Source of the DNA: CAVZCK01 sp963798805
Lineage (GTDB): Bacteria; Pseudomonadota; Alphaproteobacteria; Rhizobiales; Rhodomicrobiaceae
NCBI GenBank assembly: GCA_963798805.1
Contig: CAWCVC010000016.1
Span: 1 to 64,000 of the forward strand
Reading direction: 5' to 3'
Length of the DNA stretch: 64,000 nt
This document shows positions 56,076 to 64,000 of this stretch, piece by piece (within the stretch, counting starts at the first letter, position 1; every line of letters begins with the position of its first letter). The notes beneath the pieces are model-generated. The model searched no databases. It was not told where the DNA came from and saw only the letters and a program-made list of their open reading frames with translations. A program made the position numbers and the translations under genes.

Positions 56076-56983
56076 ATATCGATCTTGTGATGCGAACTCA
56101 GATGCGCCTTGAATGCGTCGATCCCATGCGCGCGGATGTACGTGCGAGCCTCGTCGATCTTGGCGTCGATCAGCACAAAGAACCAAAAACCCTGCAAAAA
56201 GTGCCAAACGAACCCCTGTCGACCATCTAGGAAGCCCAACCGGAGGACATAGCGGTAGAAGAAATAGAGGATGCTGCGCAGGTAGAGCGGCGCCCGCCCG
56301 AACACGCGGTTGCGCAAGAACCGCTTCCATCGCGCCTGGGTGTGTGCCCTGCGCTCGACGCGGTCGTCGATCGGGAACAGGTGGTACTCGCGGTTAATGA
56401 AGTCGACCATCTGTCGCGTCGCGTAGCGGTTGTGCTTGTCGGTCCACCAGCCGATATCCTTCAGGCTGTGATCGACGAGGTCGCCGCCCTGCAGTCGCAT
56501 CGAGCATCCGCGCGTCAGGACGATGCGCTCGTCCATCCAGCGTTGCTCGTAATACCCGGCGTGCGTACGCCACATGCGGGTAAGCAGCGTCGAGTAATAG
56601 CCGCCGTAACGGATCCAGCGATCGCGGAAGATCACCTTCAGCTTCAGGTCGAGGCCCGTCGCGTCTTCGGGCATCGTCGGCAAGCGCTGCCGAATGGCGT
56701 CGACCAACCCGGTCTCCAGGTACTCGTCCGCGTCGAGCCGCAGCACCCACTCGGTCCGGATGTCGCTCGCGTCCAGCGCCCACTGGAACTGATCGGCCTG
56801 ATTCTTGAAAGCGCGTTGCACAACCTCGGCGCCCATCGCTCGCGCGATCTCTATCGTACGATCGGTAGAGAAACTGTCGACCACCACGATCCGCTCCACC
56901 AGCGGCGCGATACGACCGATGCAGCGGGCAATATGGATCTCCTCGTTGAAGGTGAGGATGATCACGGTGATCGACAACGGCAT
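56072..56983 (-). CDS. GT2-family glycosyltransferase (WaaE/KdtX-like)
   Basis: A 303-residue GT-A enzyme. SITVIILTFNEEIHIARCIGRI is the nucleotide-binding front, VVVDSFSTDRTIEIA the next strand, and WVLRLDADEYLETGL holds the metal-binding DAD. HAGYYEQRWMDERIVL and LVDHSLKDIGWWTDKHNRYA match the LPS core glucosyl/galactosyltransferase group around WaaE. Two hydrophobic segments near the C-terminus (RSILYFFYRYVLRLGFLDG) could touch the membrane. MPLSIT at 56983 starts right at the domain; the frame is open to 57049. Inverting transferase; donor unknown, perhaps the sugar that starts or branches the unit. Confidence 0.85.
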   Translation of the reverse strand: MPLSITVIILTFNEEIHIARCIGRIAPLVERIVVVDSFSTDRTIEIARAMGAEVVQRAFKNQADQFQWALDASDIRTEWVLRLDADEYLETGLVDAIRQRLPTMPEDATGLDLKLKVIFRDRWIRYGGYYSTLLTRMWRTHAGYYEQRWMDERIVLTRGCSMRLQGGDLVDHSLKDIGWWTDKHNRYATRQMVDFINREYHLFPIDDRVERRAHTQARWKRFLRNRVFGRAPLYLRSILYFFYRYVLRLGFLDGRQGFVWHFLQGFWFFVLIDAKIDEARTYIRAHGIDAFKAHLSSHHKIDI

Positions 56984-57079
56984 CCGACCAATCTCGCGAG
57001 TCGCCGTCGACGATACAGATGTCGGCTCAGCCGGTGCCGGACCCAACATTCATTTCGACCAGAGTGTTCACCAAGGCGC

Positions 57080-59254
57080 TCAAGCGACCTGTTCGGCCGA
57101 TTGTTGTTGCTCGACGGCGACTTTCGCCGCGCCGAAAGCGACCACCGCGCCGGTCTGCAGTGCCTCCTCTATGGCGAAAGTCGCCGCGGTCGCCGCCTCG
57201 AGCTCTTCGAATGGGATCACGTCGCCATGCGCCGCGCGCGCCGTCGCGAGGAAGCGGGCGACGATGTCCGCCTGCCCCTTGTCCTGTGCGCTCTTGCTCG
57301 ACGACCGCTTGTTGCCGCGCGAGATGGTCAATTCTCGAAAATCGTCAAGTTGGACGATTCGGCCGCCAGCAAACACCTCAATATATTCCTTTGACACCGA
57401 CGGATCGCCGAGCGAGGAATAGACGATAGTTCCGGTGGAGCCGTCGGCGAAGCGTAGCAGGATCGAGACCGCGTCGTTGTGGCCACGCGCGGCGACCGCT
57501 GAGGCTTCGACTGGCAGACTGCCGCAGAGGTACGTCATCGCGTCGACGAAATGGCACACCTCGCCGACGATGCGGCCGCCACCCTCCTCACGCTGGATCC
57601 AGCTGTCGCCAGAAATCGCACCAGCATTGACGCGGTAGAGCATGACGAGGGGCCCGGAGCGTGGCTCTAGCGCCTGCTTGGCCTTGACAAGTAGTGGCGC
57701 GAAACGACGGTTGAAGCCGACCGTCAGCGTGCCCGATGCGGCTTCGGCTGCCCGCTTGACGGCCGCGAGCTCGTCCCAGTTCATTGCCAGCGGCTTCTCA
57801 CAGAAGACATGCTTGCCGGCAGCCAGAGCTTCGACGGCATAGCGTGCGTGGTTGTCGTGGCGGGTGGCGATGAATACGGTGTCGACGTCGGGCGACGTGA
57901 GCACTGCTGTCGGATCAGTGGCGATTGCCTCGAATCCGTGCTTCTCGCCAGCGTGGCCGGCGGAGATGCCGGTCGCAGTGGCAACCGCCGACAGCGTTAC
58001 CCCGGGCGTCTTCTTAACCGCAGGGAGCAGTATACCCTTGGCGTAGTTGCCGAGACCGATGAAGCCGATGCGGCCGATGGCTGGCGTTCGCGACGGTTTA
58101 GCTGGCGCGAGCTCCATACTGCGGGAGACACGACCGGGGCCGCTGTCGGAATAGGTGAGCAGTATGGCGAGATGCGGCTCGCCACGCTCCATCAGGCCGT
58201 AGGCGTCCTCAGCGTTGGCGATCGAGAAGCGGTGCGTGACGAGGCGTGACGGCGTCACCCGGCCCTCGGCGACCAACTCCAGGAACGCCTCCATATTGCG
58301 TTGCTCGGTCCAGCGGACGTAGGGCAGCGGGTAGTCGTGACCGGCCATCTCGTAGGCCGGATCGTACCGGCCCGGCCCGTACGACATCGACAGCTTGAGA
58401 TCGAGCTCGCGCTTGTAGAACGGCTCACGATCGATGGTCATGCCGACGAGGCCGACGACCACGATACGGGCCTTGAGCCGACAGATCTCGGCGGCGAGAT
58501 TCAGCGGCTCGCTTGACTTGGTGGAGGCGGTCAGCACTACTGCGTCAGCACCAATGCCGCCGGTGAACCCTTTCACCGCCTCGCGCAGACTGTCGCTGAT
58601 GGCGATATCGACGCCGAGCTCACGGGCGAGAGCTGCGCGCTTGGGATTGGGATCGAAGCCGAGCACCCGGCAGCCATTGGCCTTCAACAGCTGAGCAGTA
58701 ATGAGACCAATCAGCCCGAGCCCCATGACGACGATACGCTCGCCGAGCGTCGGCTCTGCCTGGCGCACGCCCTGCAGCGCAATGGCGCCGAGCGTGACGA
58801 AGCTCGCGTCCTCATCGCTCACGCCATCGGGGATGCGCACGCTGAGGTTCTTCGGCACCGCGTTGATCTCGGCATGGTTGGCAAGCCCCGCTCCTGCGCA
58901 GGCCACCCGGTCGCCGACCGCGAAGCAAGACACGCGACGGCCCGCTTCGAGCACCTCGCCGGCGATTGAGTAGCCGAGCGGGATTGGTGTGTCGAGCTTG
59001 GCGAATACCTTTTCCACCGTTGGCTTCAGGCCGTCGCGCTTGACATTGCGCACGACGCGGCGCACGAGATCCGGCCGCGCCACTGCCTTGCCGGCCAGCG
59101 ACGCCTTAGCCAGATCCATGAGCTGCTTTTCGGTGCCCGACGAGATCAGCGATATCCGCGTCGCAACCAGCAAGCTGCCCGCGTCTACGCGTGGCGCCGG
59201 TACGTCGGCGACCTTGAGCTCGCCGGTCCGATAGCTTTGAACCACCTGCTTCAC
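57080..59254 (-). CDS. bi-domain oxidoreductase (MDR dehydrogenase plus Gfo/Idh/MocA)
   Basis: A 724-residue fusion. Residues 1-370 are a medium-chain dehydrogenase/reductase: VKQVVQSYRTGELKVADVPAP, LGYSIAGEVLEAG, the Rossmann loop VVMGLGLIGLITAQLLKANGC. Residues about 385-710 are a Gfo/Idh/MocA oxidoreductase: IGFIGLGNYAKGILLPAVKK, VFIATRHDNHARYAVEALAAGKHVFCEKPLA, the EKP motif with its catalytic Lys. Such fusions are found in polysaccharide loci beside heparinase II/III and asnB-like genes and may oxidise or epimerise nucleotide sugars. The GTG start overlaps the heparinase stop (GTGA), so they are coupled. Confidence 0.85.
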   Translation of the reverse strand: MKQVVQSYRTGELKVADVPAPRVDAGSLLVATRISLISSGTEKQLMDLAKASLAGKAVARPDLVRRVVRNVKRDGLKPTVEKVFAKLDTPIPLGYSIAGEVLEAGRRVSCFAVGDRVACAGAGLANHAEINAVPKNLSVRIPDGVSDEDASFVTLGAIALQGVRQAEPTLGERIVVMGLGLIGLITAQLLKANGCRVLGFDPNPKRAALARELGVDIAISDSLREAVKGFTGGIGADAVVLTASTKSSEPLNLAAEICRLKARIVVVGLVGMTIDREPFYKRELDLKLSMSYGPGRYDPAYEMAGHDYPLPYVRWTEQRNMEAFLELVAEGRVTPSRLVTHRFSIANAEDAYGLMERGEPHLAILLTYSDSGPGRVSRSMELAPAKPSRTPAIGRIGFIGLGNYAKGILLPAVKKTPGVTLSAVATATGISAGHAGEKHGFEAIATDPTAVLTSPDVDTVFIATRHDNHARYAVEALAAGKHVFCEKPLAMNWDELAAVKRAAEAASGTLTVGFNRRFAPLLVKAKQALEPRSGPLVMLYRVNAGAISGDSWIQREEGGGRIVGEVCHFVDAMTYLCGSLPVEASAVAARGHNDAVSILLRFADGSTGTIVYSSLGDPSVSKEYIEVFAGGRIVQLDDFRELTISRGNKRSSSKSAQDKGQADIVARFLATARAAHGDVIPFEELEAATAATFAIEEALQTGAVVAFGAAKVAVEQQQSAEQVA

Positions 59255-61065
59255 CGCTTTCCGTTGGCTCCTGCAGCTCGATCCAAAATTGCGAAGTGGA
59301 ACTTCGCGGTCGTCGTCCCTACTGGCAAGTGCATCATCAGCCGGCGCGTCGCAACCTCGACGCCCATGTCCGGCCACCACGAGGCCGGCTCGACGGTTAT
59401 CGGTGCCGATGCGGTCATCCGCACAGTGGCGGTCGAGCCGCGCAGCATGGCCGAATGCCCATTGCCATCGACCGTGACGGCGATGTCGGGATGCAGAAGG
59501 GTGCCGACGCTCGCCCGACCGTCGAGCCGGCCCTCGATGTGGTCCCTGATGGCGAGGCCCCGCACATCCGCGGCGATGCGGCGGACGTGGCGCGGACGAC
59601 CTGGAAGGTGGCCGTAGCCGTCGTGGCTGCCGACCAGCTCGAAGGCGTCATTACCGGGCTGCCAGGCGCGCACCTCAACGTTAGGCCTGCGACCGCATCG
59701 GAACGCGCCGAAGAAATCGGCTTGATCGGCGCCGTCGACAGCGAGCGTATTGTGGCTCGCCGCCGCGCGGGACGCCTCGCGCCGCGGCCCCGCGAAATAC
59801 TCGAACACGCCCTGGTCGACGACCAATCGATTGCCGTTGACAGACCACTCGAACGACAATACGTCGCCGTGGCCATGCGCCGGCAGGTCATCTGGGGCGA
59901 TCCGGCCACAATCGACGACGATGTAGCTTCCGCCGGCTCTGAGACCGAAGTATCCCGCCTGCGGATAGGCGAACACACGCTGTGGAGTAGGTGCCGGCCT
60001 GATCAAGCGTTCGTAGGCTGCGAGACACTCCGCAGGCGCGTATGCCATCGACAACCCGGCGTCGCTGAACTGCGCGACGCGACCATCGGGATGCGCAAGG
60101 TCGGCGGCGGCCTGAGCCATGCGCGCTAGGACGGCATCAAGCTGACCTCCGAGCGGATCACCGCCGAGCGCATACCTGCACTCGAGGAGGTCGGCAAACA
60201 CCTGACAATGGTAGGACGGCGAGCGCTCGTAGTGTATGCCATCGGCCAGCACCTGGTGCACGATTTCACGCTTCAGCAGCGCGAGCCCCGTCGATCGCCA
60301 GCGCTTGGCCTCGACACCCGCGAAGAACGCCGACGCCCATATCAGCGCCTTGGTGTTCTTAATCAGATGGTTGCCCCCGATATCAGTCTCGAGGTTCTTT
60401 TCGAGGAACCGCATTTGACCAGCCACGCTCGCCGCTACCTCGGCGCGCAAGCTGTCATCCAGCGTGCGGTCGGCCCGCGCGAGCTGCTGCATCAGCACGA
60501 CGACGCGCAGCGAGAGCGCATAACTGTTCCAGGCATCACGCCAATTGCCGGCGCAGCCAGCCGGATTGCCCACGATCCACTGGCGCACAATTGTCTCAAA
60601 CACTGGATCGCTGGCGGCCTCAAGGTACTCCATGTAGTGGAGGTTCATGCGCAGGAGCTGACTGGCGCCGCCGGGGCCTGGTGCCAGCCAGTCAACAACT
60701 GGCCCTGCGTCGTCGCAGGCCATCGCTAACGTACGATTGAGGAAGCGGAAAGTCGCGACTCCATGTTCGACGATGGGCGTCAGATCACGCCGTGGCGGCA
60801 AGATTGGTTTGGGCGAATTGGCGGCCAGCGAAGGTACTACTCCCCACGACACCGGCAATAGCCCGAGCCGGTCGCGTACGCGCCGCCGCACTTCGAGCTC
60901 GAAGCGTCGCGCCAGCTTGCTTAGCGGCATGTGCCGGGCGAACGCCAAGGCACGCTTCAGCTGGTGCCCAGGCCTGAACAAGGACGCCTGCGGGCTGCCC
61001 CTGGCACCGTCGCCACGGTGTGAGGGCATGGCGTCGCCCGCGCTTCGCATTGTCCCCTTCGTCAT
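59251..61065 (-). CDS. heparinase II/III-family protein
   Basis: A 604-residue protein. The first 360 residues are an alpha/alpha toroid (LLRMNLHYMEYLEAASDPVF, NPAGCAGNWRDAWNSYALSLR, DIGGNHLIKNTKALIWASAFF, LADGIHYERSPSYHCQVFADL), with N and Y residues expected of the lyase active site. Residues about 390-600 are the beta-sandwich (LPAHGHGDVLSFEWSVNGNRLVVDQGVFEY, SHNTLAVDG). Family enzymes cleave uronic-acid polysaccharides by beta-elimination. No signal peptide is seen, which is frequent for the copies inside biosynthesis loci, where they may trim the polymer or have another role. Start and stop overlap its neighbours. Confidence 0.85.
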   Translation of the reverse strand: MTKGTMRSAGDAMPSHRGDGARGSPQASLFRPGHQLKRALAFARHMPLSKLARRFELEVRRRVRDRLGLLPVSWGVVPSLAANSPKPILPPRRDLTPIVEHGVATFRFLNRTLAMACDDAGPVVDWLAPGPGGASQLLRMNLHYMEYLEAASDPVFETIVRQWIVGNPAGCAGNWRDAWNSYALSLRVVVLMQQLARADRTLDDSLRAEVAASVAGQMRFLEKNLETDIGGNHLIKNTKALIWASAFFAGVEAKRWRSTGLALLKREIVHQVLADGIHYERSPSYHCQVFADLLECRYALGGDPLGGQLDAVLARMAQAAADLAHPDGRVAQFSDAGLSMAYAPAECLAAYERLIRPAPTPQRVFAYPQAGYFGLRAGGSYIVVDCGRIAPDDLPAHGHGDVLSFEWSVNGNRLVVDQGVFEYFAGPRREASRAAASHNTLAVDGADQADFFGAFRCGRRPNVEVRAWQPGNDAFELVGSHDGYGHLPGRPRHVRRIAADVRGLAIRDHIEGRLDGRASVGTLLHPDIAVTVDGNGHSAMLRGSTATVRMTASAPITVEPASWWPDMGVEVATRRLMMHLPVGTTTAKFHFAILDRAAGANGKR

Positions 61066-62924
61066 ACCGCCCGTCCGGATGCCAATCGCGGCGTCACTGC
61101 CTGCAAGGCGGCTACGCGTTTAGCCCAATCGCGGCTAAAGATGCTGGAACCGCCATCGCGTTTCCCGCGGCCAATCTCATCGTCGCCGATCCACCTCTGC
61201 ACCGGAATACTGAATCCCGTCTTCGGTCGGTTGAGGATCTCGTCGGGCAGCGGCAGCTGCGGGGCGGTGGCGAGCAACGCCTTGCCGCTCGGGCGTTGCT
61301 CCCTTGGCAGGCAGATCACCGCTGCCGTCCGCATGAGCAGCACGTGATCCACCAACGGGGTACGAATCTCCAGCGAATGCGCCATGCCGGCCCAATCGGC
61401 GTCACGCAGCAATTGGTTACGCATATAGAGCGAGGCTTCGAGCGTAGCCATTCGGCCGAACGGCGTCTGTGGCATACCTTCGAGCGCGCAGGCGACGAGC
61501 GCTAGCGGTTGCAGTCGCTCGAGCCCCTCGCGCACAAACACCGCGTCACCAATCGCGTCTTCCAGCTCATGCGGCAGGTAGAGGCCCCGCTGTAGCAGGT
61601 AGGCGCCCTGAATGTTGCCGCCGTAGCGCATCAGGCCGGCGACCTTGGGATGCATGGCAAGGCCCATGCGACGGACCGCATCGACACCCTGCTCGAACAT
61701 CGTCGACAACGACCTGAGCGCCGGCGCAAGCCGGGTCAGACGTGCGATTCGCGGAATTGTGTGGAAGGTGCTGTAGCCGCCGAGCAACTCGTCACCGCCG
61801 ACGCCAGAGATCGCCACCTTGAGCCCCAGCTCGTGTGCGGCCTTGCTGACGAACCACGTGTTAATACCGTCGACCGACGGCTGGTCCATCGCCTCTAGGA
61901 TGCGCGGCAGTTCGGCATGGAACTCCTCCGCCGTGACACGCCGTGTGGTGTGGGTCGTGCCGTAGCGCGCGGCCGTCTTGGACGCCAGAGATGACTCGTC
62001 GTTGCGACCGTCACGGAACTCATCATAGGCAAGTGTGACGGTACGAATCTCGCTCTGTCCCGCATCACGCATTAGGCCGACAAGTGCACCGGAATCAACA
62101 CCGGCGGAGAGAAATGCCCCGACCGGCACATCGGCGACGAGGTGATGGCGAACGCTGTCGAGCAGCGCCAGTCGCATCGTCTCGGTGGGATTGGCCACGG
62201 CCCGCGCTTCACACGCTTGCTCCGCCTCGAGCAGCACGGCGCCGATCGTATGGTAGCGGCGTACAGCGCCGACGCCGTCGTGGCCGACCGTCAGCGTGCA
62301 GCCCGCCGGTAGTGCTGCTATCCCTTCGTAGATCGTGAACGGCTCCGGGACGCTGCCAAATAGGAAGAAGCCGGTAACGCCCGCTGGATCAGGGCTTTGC
62401 GGCACCGCCGGATCCGCGACCAGCGCCTTCACTTGTGAGGCAAAGCGGAAAACGCCGTTCCGGGCGCAATAGTAGAGTGGTTTGATTCCATAGGGATCGC
62501 GCGCAAGAAAGAGCGATTGCTGCGCCGGGTCCCAGATGGCGAACGCAAACATGCCGCGCAGCCGGGCGACGAATTCGGGACCGTGCCGCCGGTAGAGGTG
62601 AAGCAATACTTCGCTGTCCGACGTACCGCGGAACACAGCCCCCTCGGCCTTCAGTGCCTCGCGCAGCTCCGCGTAATTGTAAATTTCGCCGTTGTAGGTC
62701 AGTACCTGTGCGCCGTCGGCGGCGAGCATCGGCTGTGCACCGGTCGGCGATAGATCGATGATCGCCAGCCGGCGGTGGCCCAGCCAGACGCCGCCATCGT
62801 CCGACAGCCATTCGCCGTGGCCATCAGGACCACGAGACATCATCCGATCGCGCATGCGACGGCCGTTGGCCACGTCGGCGCGCTGACGGCCGGCAAATGC
62901 ATAGATGCCACAAATTCCGCACAC
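61062..62924 (-). CDS. asparagine synthase-type amidotransferase (3), altered ATP loop
   Basis: A 620-residue class II amidotransferase: MCGICGIYAF with the catalytic Cys2, MSRGPDGHGEW, YNGEIYNYAEL, then KVAISGVGGDELLGGYSTF and HSLEIRTPLVDHVLL in the synthetase half. In the ATP pyrophosphatase loop it reads FLSAGVDSGALVGLM where the other two copies have LSGGxDSS: Gly to Ala and the second Ser to Gly. That variant seems to belong to amidotransferases associated with heparinase-type glycan loci (recalled, not tested). It probably amidates a sugar acid. It overlaps the heparinase gene (ATGA). Confidence 0.8.
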   Translation of the reverse strand: MCGICGIYAFAGRQRADVANGRRMRDRMMSRGPDGHGEWLSDDGGVWLGHRRLAIIDLSPTGAQPMLAADGAQVLTYNGEIYNYAELREALKAEGAVFRGTSDSEVLLHLYRRHGPEFVARLRGMFAFAIWDPAQQSLFLARDPYGIKPLYYCARNGVFRFASQVKALVADPAVPQSPDPAGVTGFFLFGSVPEPFTIYEGIAALPAGCTLTVGHDGVGAVRRYHTIGAVLLEAEQACEARAVANPTETMRLALLDSVRHHLVADVPVGAFLSAGVDSGALVGLMRDAGQSEIRTVTLAYDEFRDGRNDESSLASKTAARYGTTHTTRRVTAEEFHAELPRILEAMDQPSVDGINTWFVSKAAHELGLKVAISGVGGDELLGGYSTFHTIPRIARLTRLAPALRSLSTMFEQGVDAVRRMGLAMHPKVAGLMRYGGNIQGAYLLQRGLYLPHELEDAIGDAVFVREGLERLQPLALVACALEGMPQTPFGRMATLEASLYMRNQLLRDADWAGMAHSLEIRTPLVDHVLLMRTAAVICLPREQRPSGKALLATAPQLPLPDEILNRPKTGFSIPVQRWIGDDEIGRGKRDGGSSIFSRDWAKRVAALQAVTPRLASGRAV

Positions 62925-62980
62925 GTCAGGTCAAGGCACCTCGGCTAGCACGATTGTTCTCATCACTCACCTCCACTCCA

Positions 62981-64000
62981 TCACAGCGGGCGCACCCCAA
63001 CCTCGGTAACACCCTTGCCCAATGGCCCGCGCGGAGTGTCGCTCGATGCAAGCCCTGACAGAACATGGAGATAGTCACCAGCCAACCGCACCCGATCGAA
63101 ATGGGCGCGTACGTACGCTTCCCCGTTCGCACCAAGGCGGGCAGCAAGAACCGGATTATCGGCAAGCCGCATCACCGCCGCTGCTAGCTCCTCAGCACTT
63201 TCCGGCGTGATGGAAATGCCGGCGTCACCGGCGTCGAGCAGCGCCTTCGCCTCGCCCTCAACTCCGAGCACGATCGGACAGCGCATGGCCATGGCCTCAA
63301 ACATCTTCGACGGTAGCACAGTCTTGAAGAGATCGTTCCGCTTGAGCAGGATCAAGCTGATATCAGTTGCCGCCCACACCTTTGGCATATCGGACTTCGG
63401 CCACTGGCCGACGATGCGGATATTGTCGAGCTCCAGCGCTGTGGCGCGCTCGAGCAGGCGCTGCCGCTCCGCACCGTCACCGACCATTAGATAGACAATA
63501 TCATTGCGATTGGCGGTGAGCCACGCCGCATTGAGTATCGTATCGAGGCCATGCGCCATACCATGCGTGCCGACGTAGGCAGCAACTAGCTTGTTTGACA
63601 GTCCGAGTGCCTGTTTCGCGTCCGCAGCGTCGGCGCTACGCGAGAATAGAGAAAGATCGGCGCCATTCTTTATGACGCGGATCTTTTCCGGGGCATCGCA
63701 GCGCGTCGCAATGTGGGCGACGAACGAGTTCGTCACTGACACGATGCAGTCGGCGCGGCGGTAGGCGGTTCGCTCGAGCCACTCTATGAAACGGATTACC
63801 GCGCCTTTCTTCATCGCACCGACGGTAACGATGCTCTCTGGCCAGATGTCGCGGATCTCCAGCACCCACGGCACTCTGCGCATCGACTTCGCGATCATGC
63901 CGGTCAGGCCGCAGAAGAACTGCGGCGATGTTGAGACCACGACATCGGGACTCTCGATGCGCCGCAGCGCCAGCGTCGCGCTTGTCATATACGAGAGGTA
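62981..64000 (-). CDS. GT4-family glycosyltransferase, N-terminus beyond the window
   Basis: At least 340 residues, open to the right edge. SPDVVVSTSPQFFCGLTGMI and VPWVLEIRDIWPESIVTVG are the acceptor-side motifs of WbuB/WcaI-like transferases. AAYVGTHGMAHGLDTILNAA, IVYLMVGDGAERQRLLE and VLPSKMFEAMAMRCPIVLGV form the donor side; the last part has the E-A-M of the GT4 motif. About 60-70 residues are probably missing beyond 64000. It lies 56 bases before the third asnB-like gene, in the same direction. Confidence 0.85.
   Translation of the reverse strand, partial: YLSYMTSATLALRRIESPDVVVSTSPQFFCGLTGMIAKSMRRVPWVLEIRDIWPESIVTVGAMKKGAVIRFIEWLERTAYRRADCIVSVTNSFVAHIATRCDAPEKIRVIKNGADLSLFSRSADAADAKQALGLSNKLVAAYVGTHGMAHGLDTILNAAWLTANRNDIVYLMVGDGAERQRLLERATALELDNIRIVGQWPKSDMPKVWAATDISLILLKRNDLFKTVLPSKMFEAMAMRCPIVLGVEGEAKALLDAGDAGISITPESAEELAAAVMRLADNPVLAARLGANGEAYVRAHFDRVRLAGDYLHVLSGLASSDTPRGPLGKGVTEVGVRPL

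Noticed and set aside
1..64000. CRISPR array or restriction-modification genes
   Set aside because: No regularly spaced repeats and no cas, methylase or nuclease domains of such systems were found.

Overview
The window looks like accessory DNA of a GC-rich alphaproteobacterium, most likely of the Hyphomicrobiales (Rhizobiales). This is inferred from FixK/FNR-type boxes, the mix of IS families (IS1634, IS1380, IS110, IS5), rhizobial-style toxin-antitoxin and ABC genes, and the codon and base composition. It falls into two very different halves: a mosaic, partly decayed mobile block (about 1-33 kb) and a long surface-glycan locus (about 33-64 kb).

Left block. The first bases are the 3' half of a tRNA-Lys(CUU), the usual scar of an integrating element. 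Then come a CcdAB toxin-antitoxin pair, a ParB fragment, and a two-gene operon joining an XRE helix-turn-helix/NagB-like fusion to a PfkB sugar kinase. These are followed by ParD with a damaged ParE, and a TPR/CHAT protein cut by an IS1634-type element with an 8-bp target duplication. From 8.8 to 20.7 kb most genes are broken by several frameshifts or stops: PP2C phosphatase, EnvZ/OmpR-like two-component system, LTXXQ protein, Met-rich periplasmic protein, HlyD/ABC exporter with OsmC, and a P3A-type ATPase. Single intact genes such as a class II cytochrome c-like protein lie among them. From 20.7 kb genes are mostly intact: two small FtsH-extracellular-domain-like membrane proteins, a TSUP (TauE/SafE) permease, an unknown exported protein, a CtpE-like P-type ATPase with one frameshift, a TraK-like conjugation protein and a cyclopropane fatty acid synthase. 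Three TTGA-N6-TCAA boxes, each about 31-34 bp upstream of a -10-like hexamer, suggest that part of this block was a low-oxygen (FixK/FNR) regulon. IS1380- and IS110-type sequences and a second tRNA-like 3' end follow.

Right block. After a small XRE regulator and an AT-rich gap, a NusG/RfaH-like antiterminator, gmd and fcl (GDP-L-fucose synthesis) read rightward. Everything from 36 to 64 kb reads leftward as tightly packed genes, many overlapping by ATGA or GTGA: FkbM methyltransferases, glycosyltransferases (GT4, GT2, CgeB-like), a Wzx flippase, a Wzy-like polymerase, an acyltransferase, three asparagine-synthase-type amidotransferases, a heparinase II/III protein and a bi-domain oxidoreductase. 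Together they would build, decorate (methyl, acyl, amide), flip and polymerise a fucose-containing exopolysaccharide or O-antigen. Two genes in it (an FkbM gene and the second asnB-like gene) carry frameshifts, and a nested IS5 element plus a 150-bp MITE interrupt the run at 49.6-50.6 kb. The last gene runs off the right edge.
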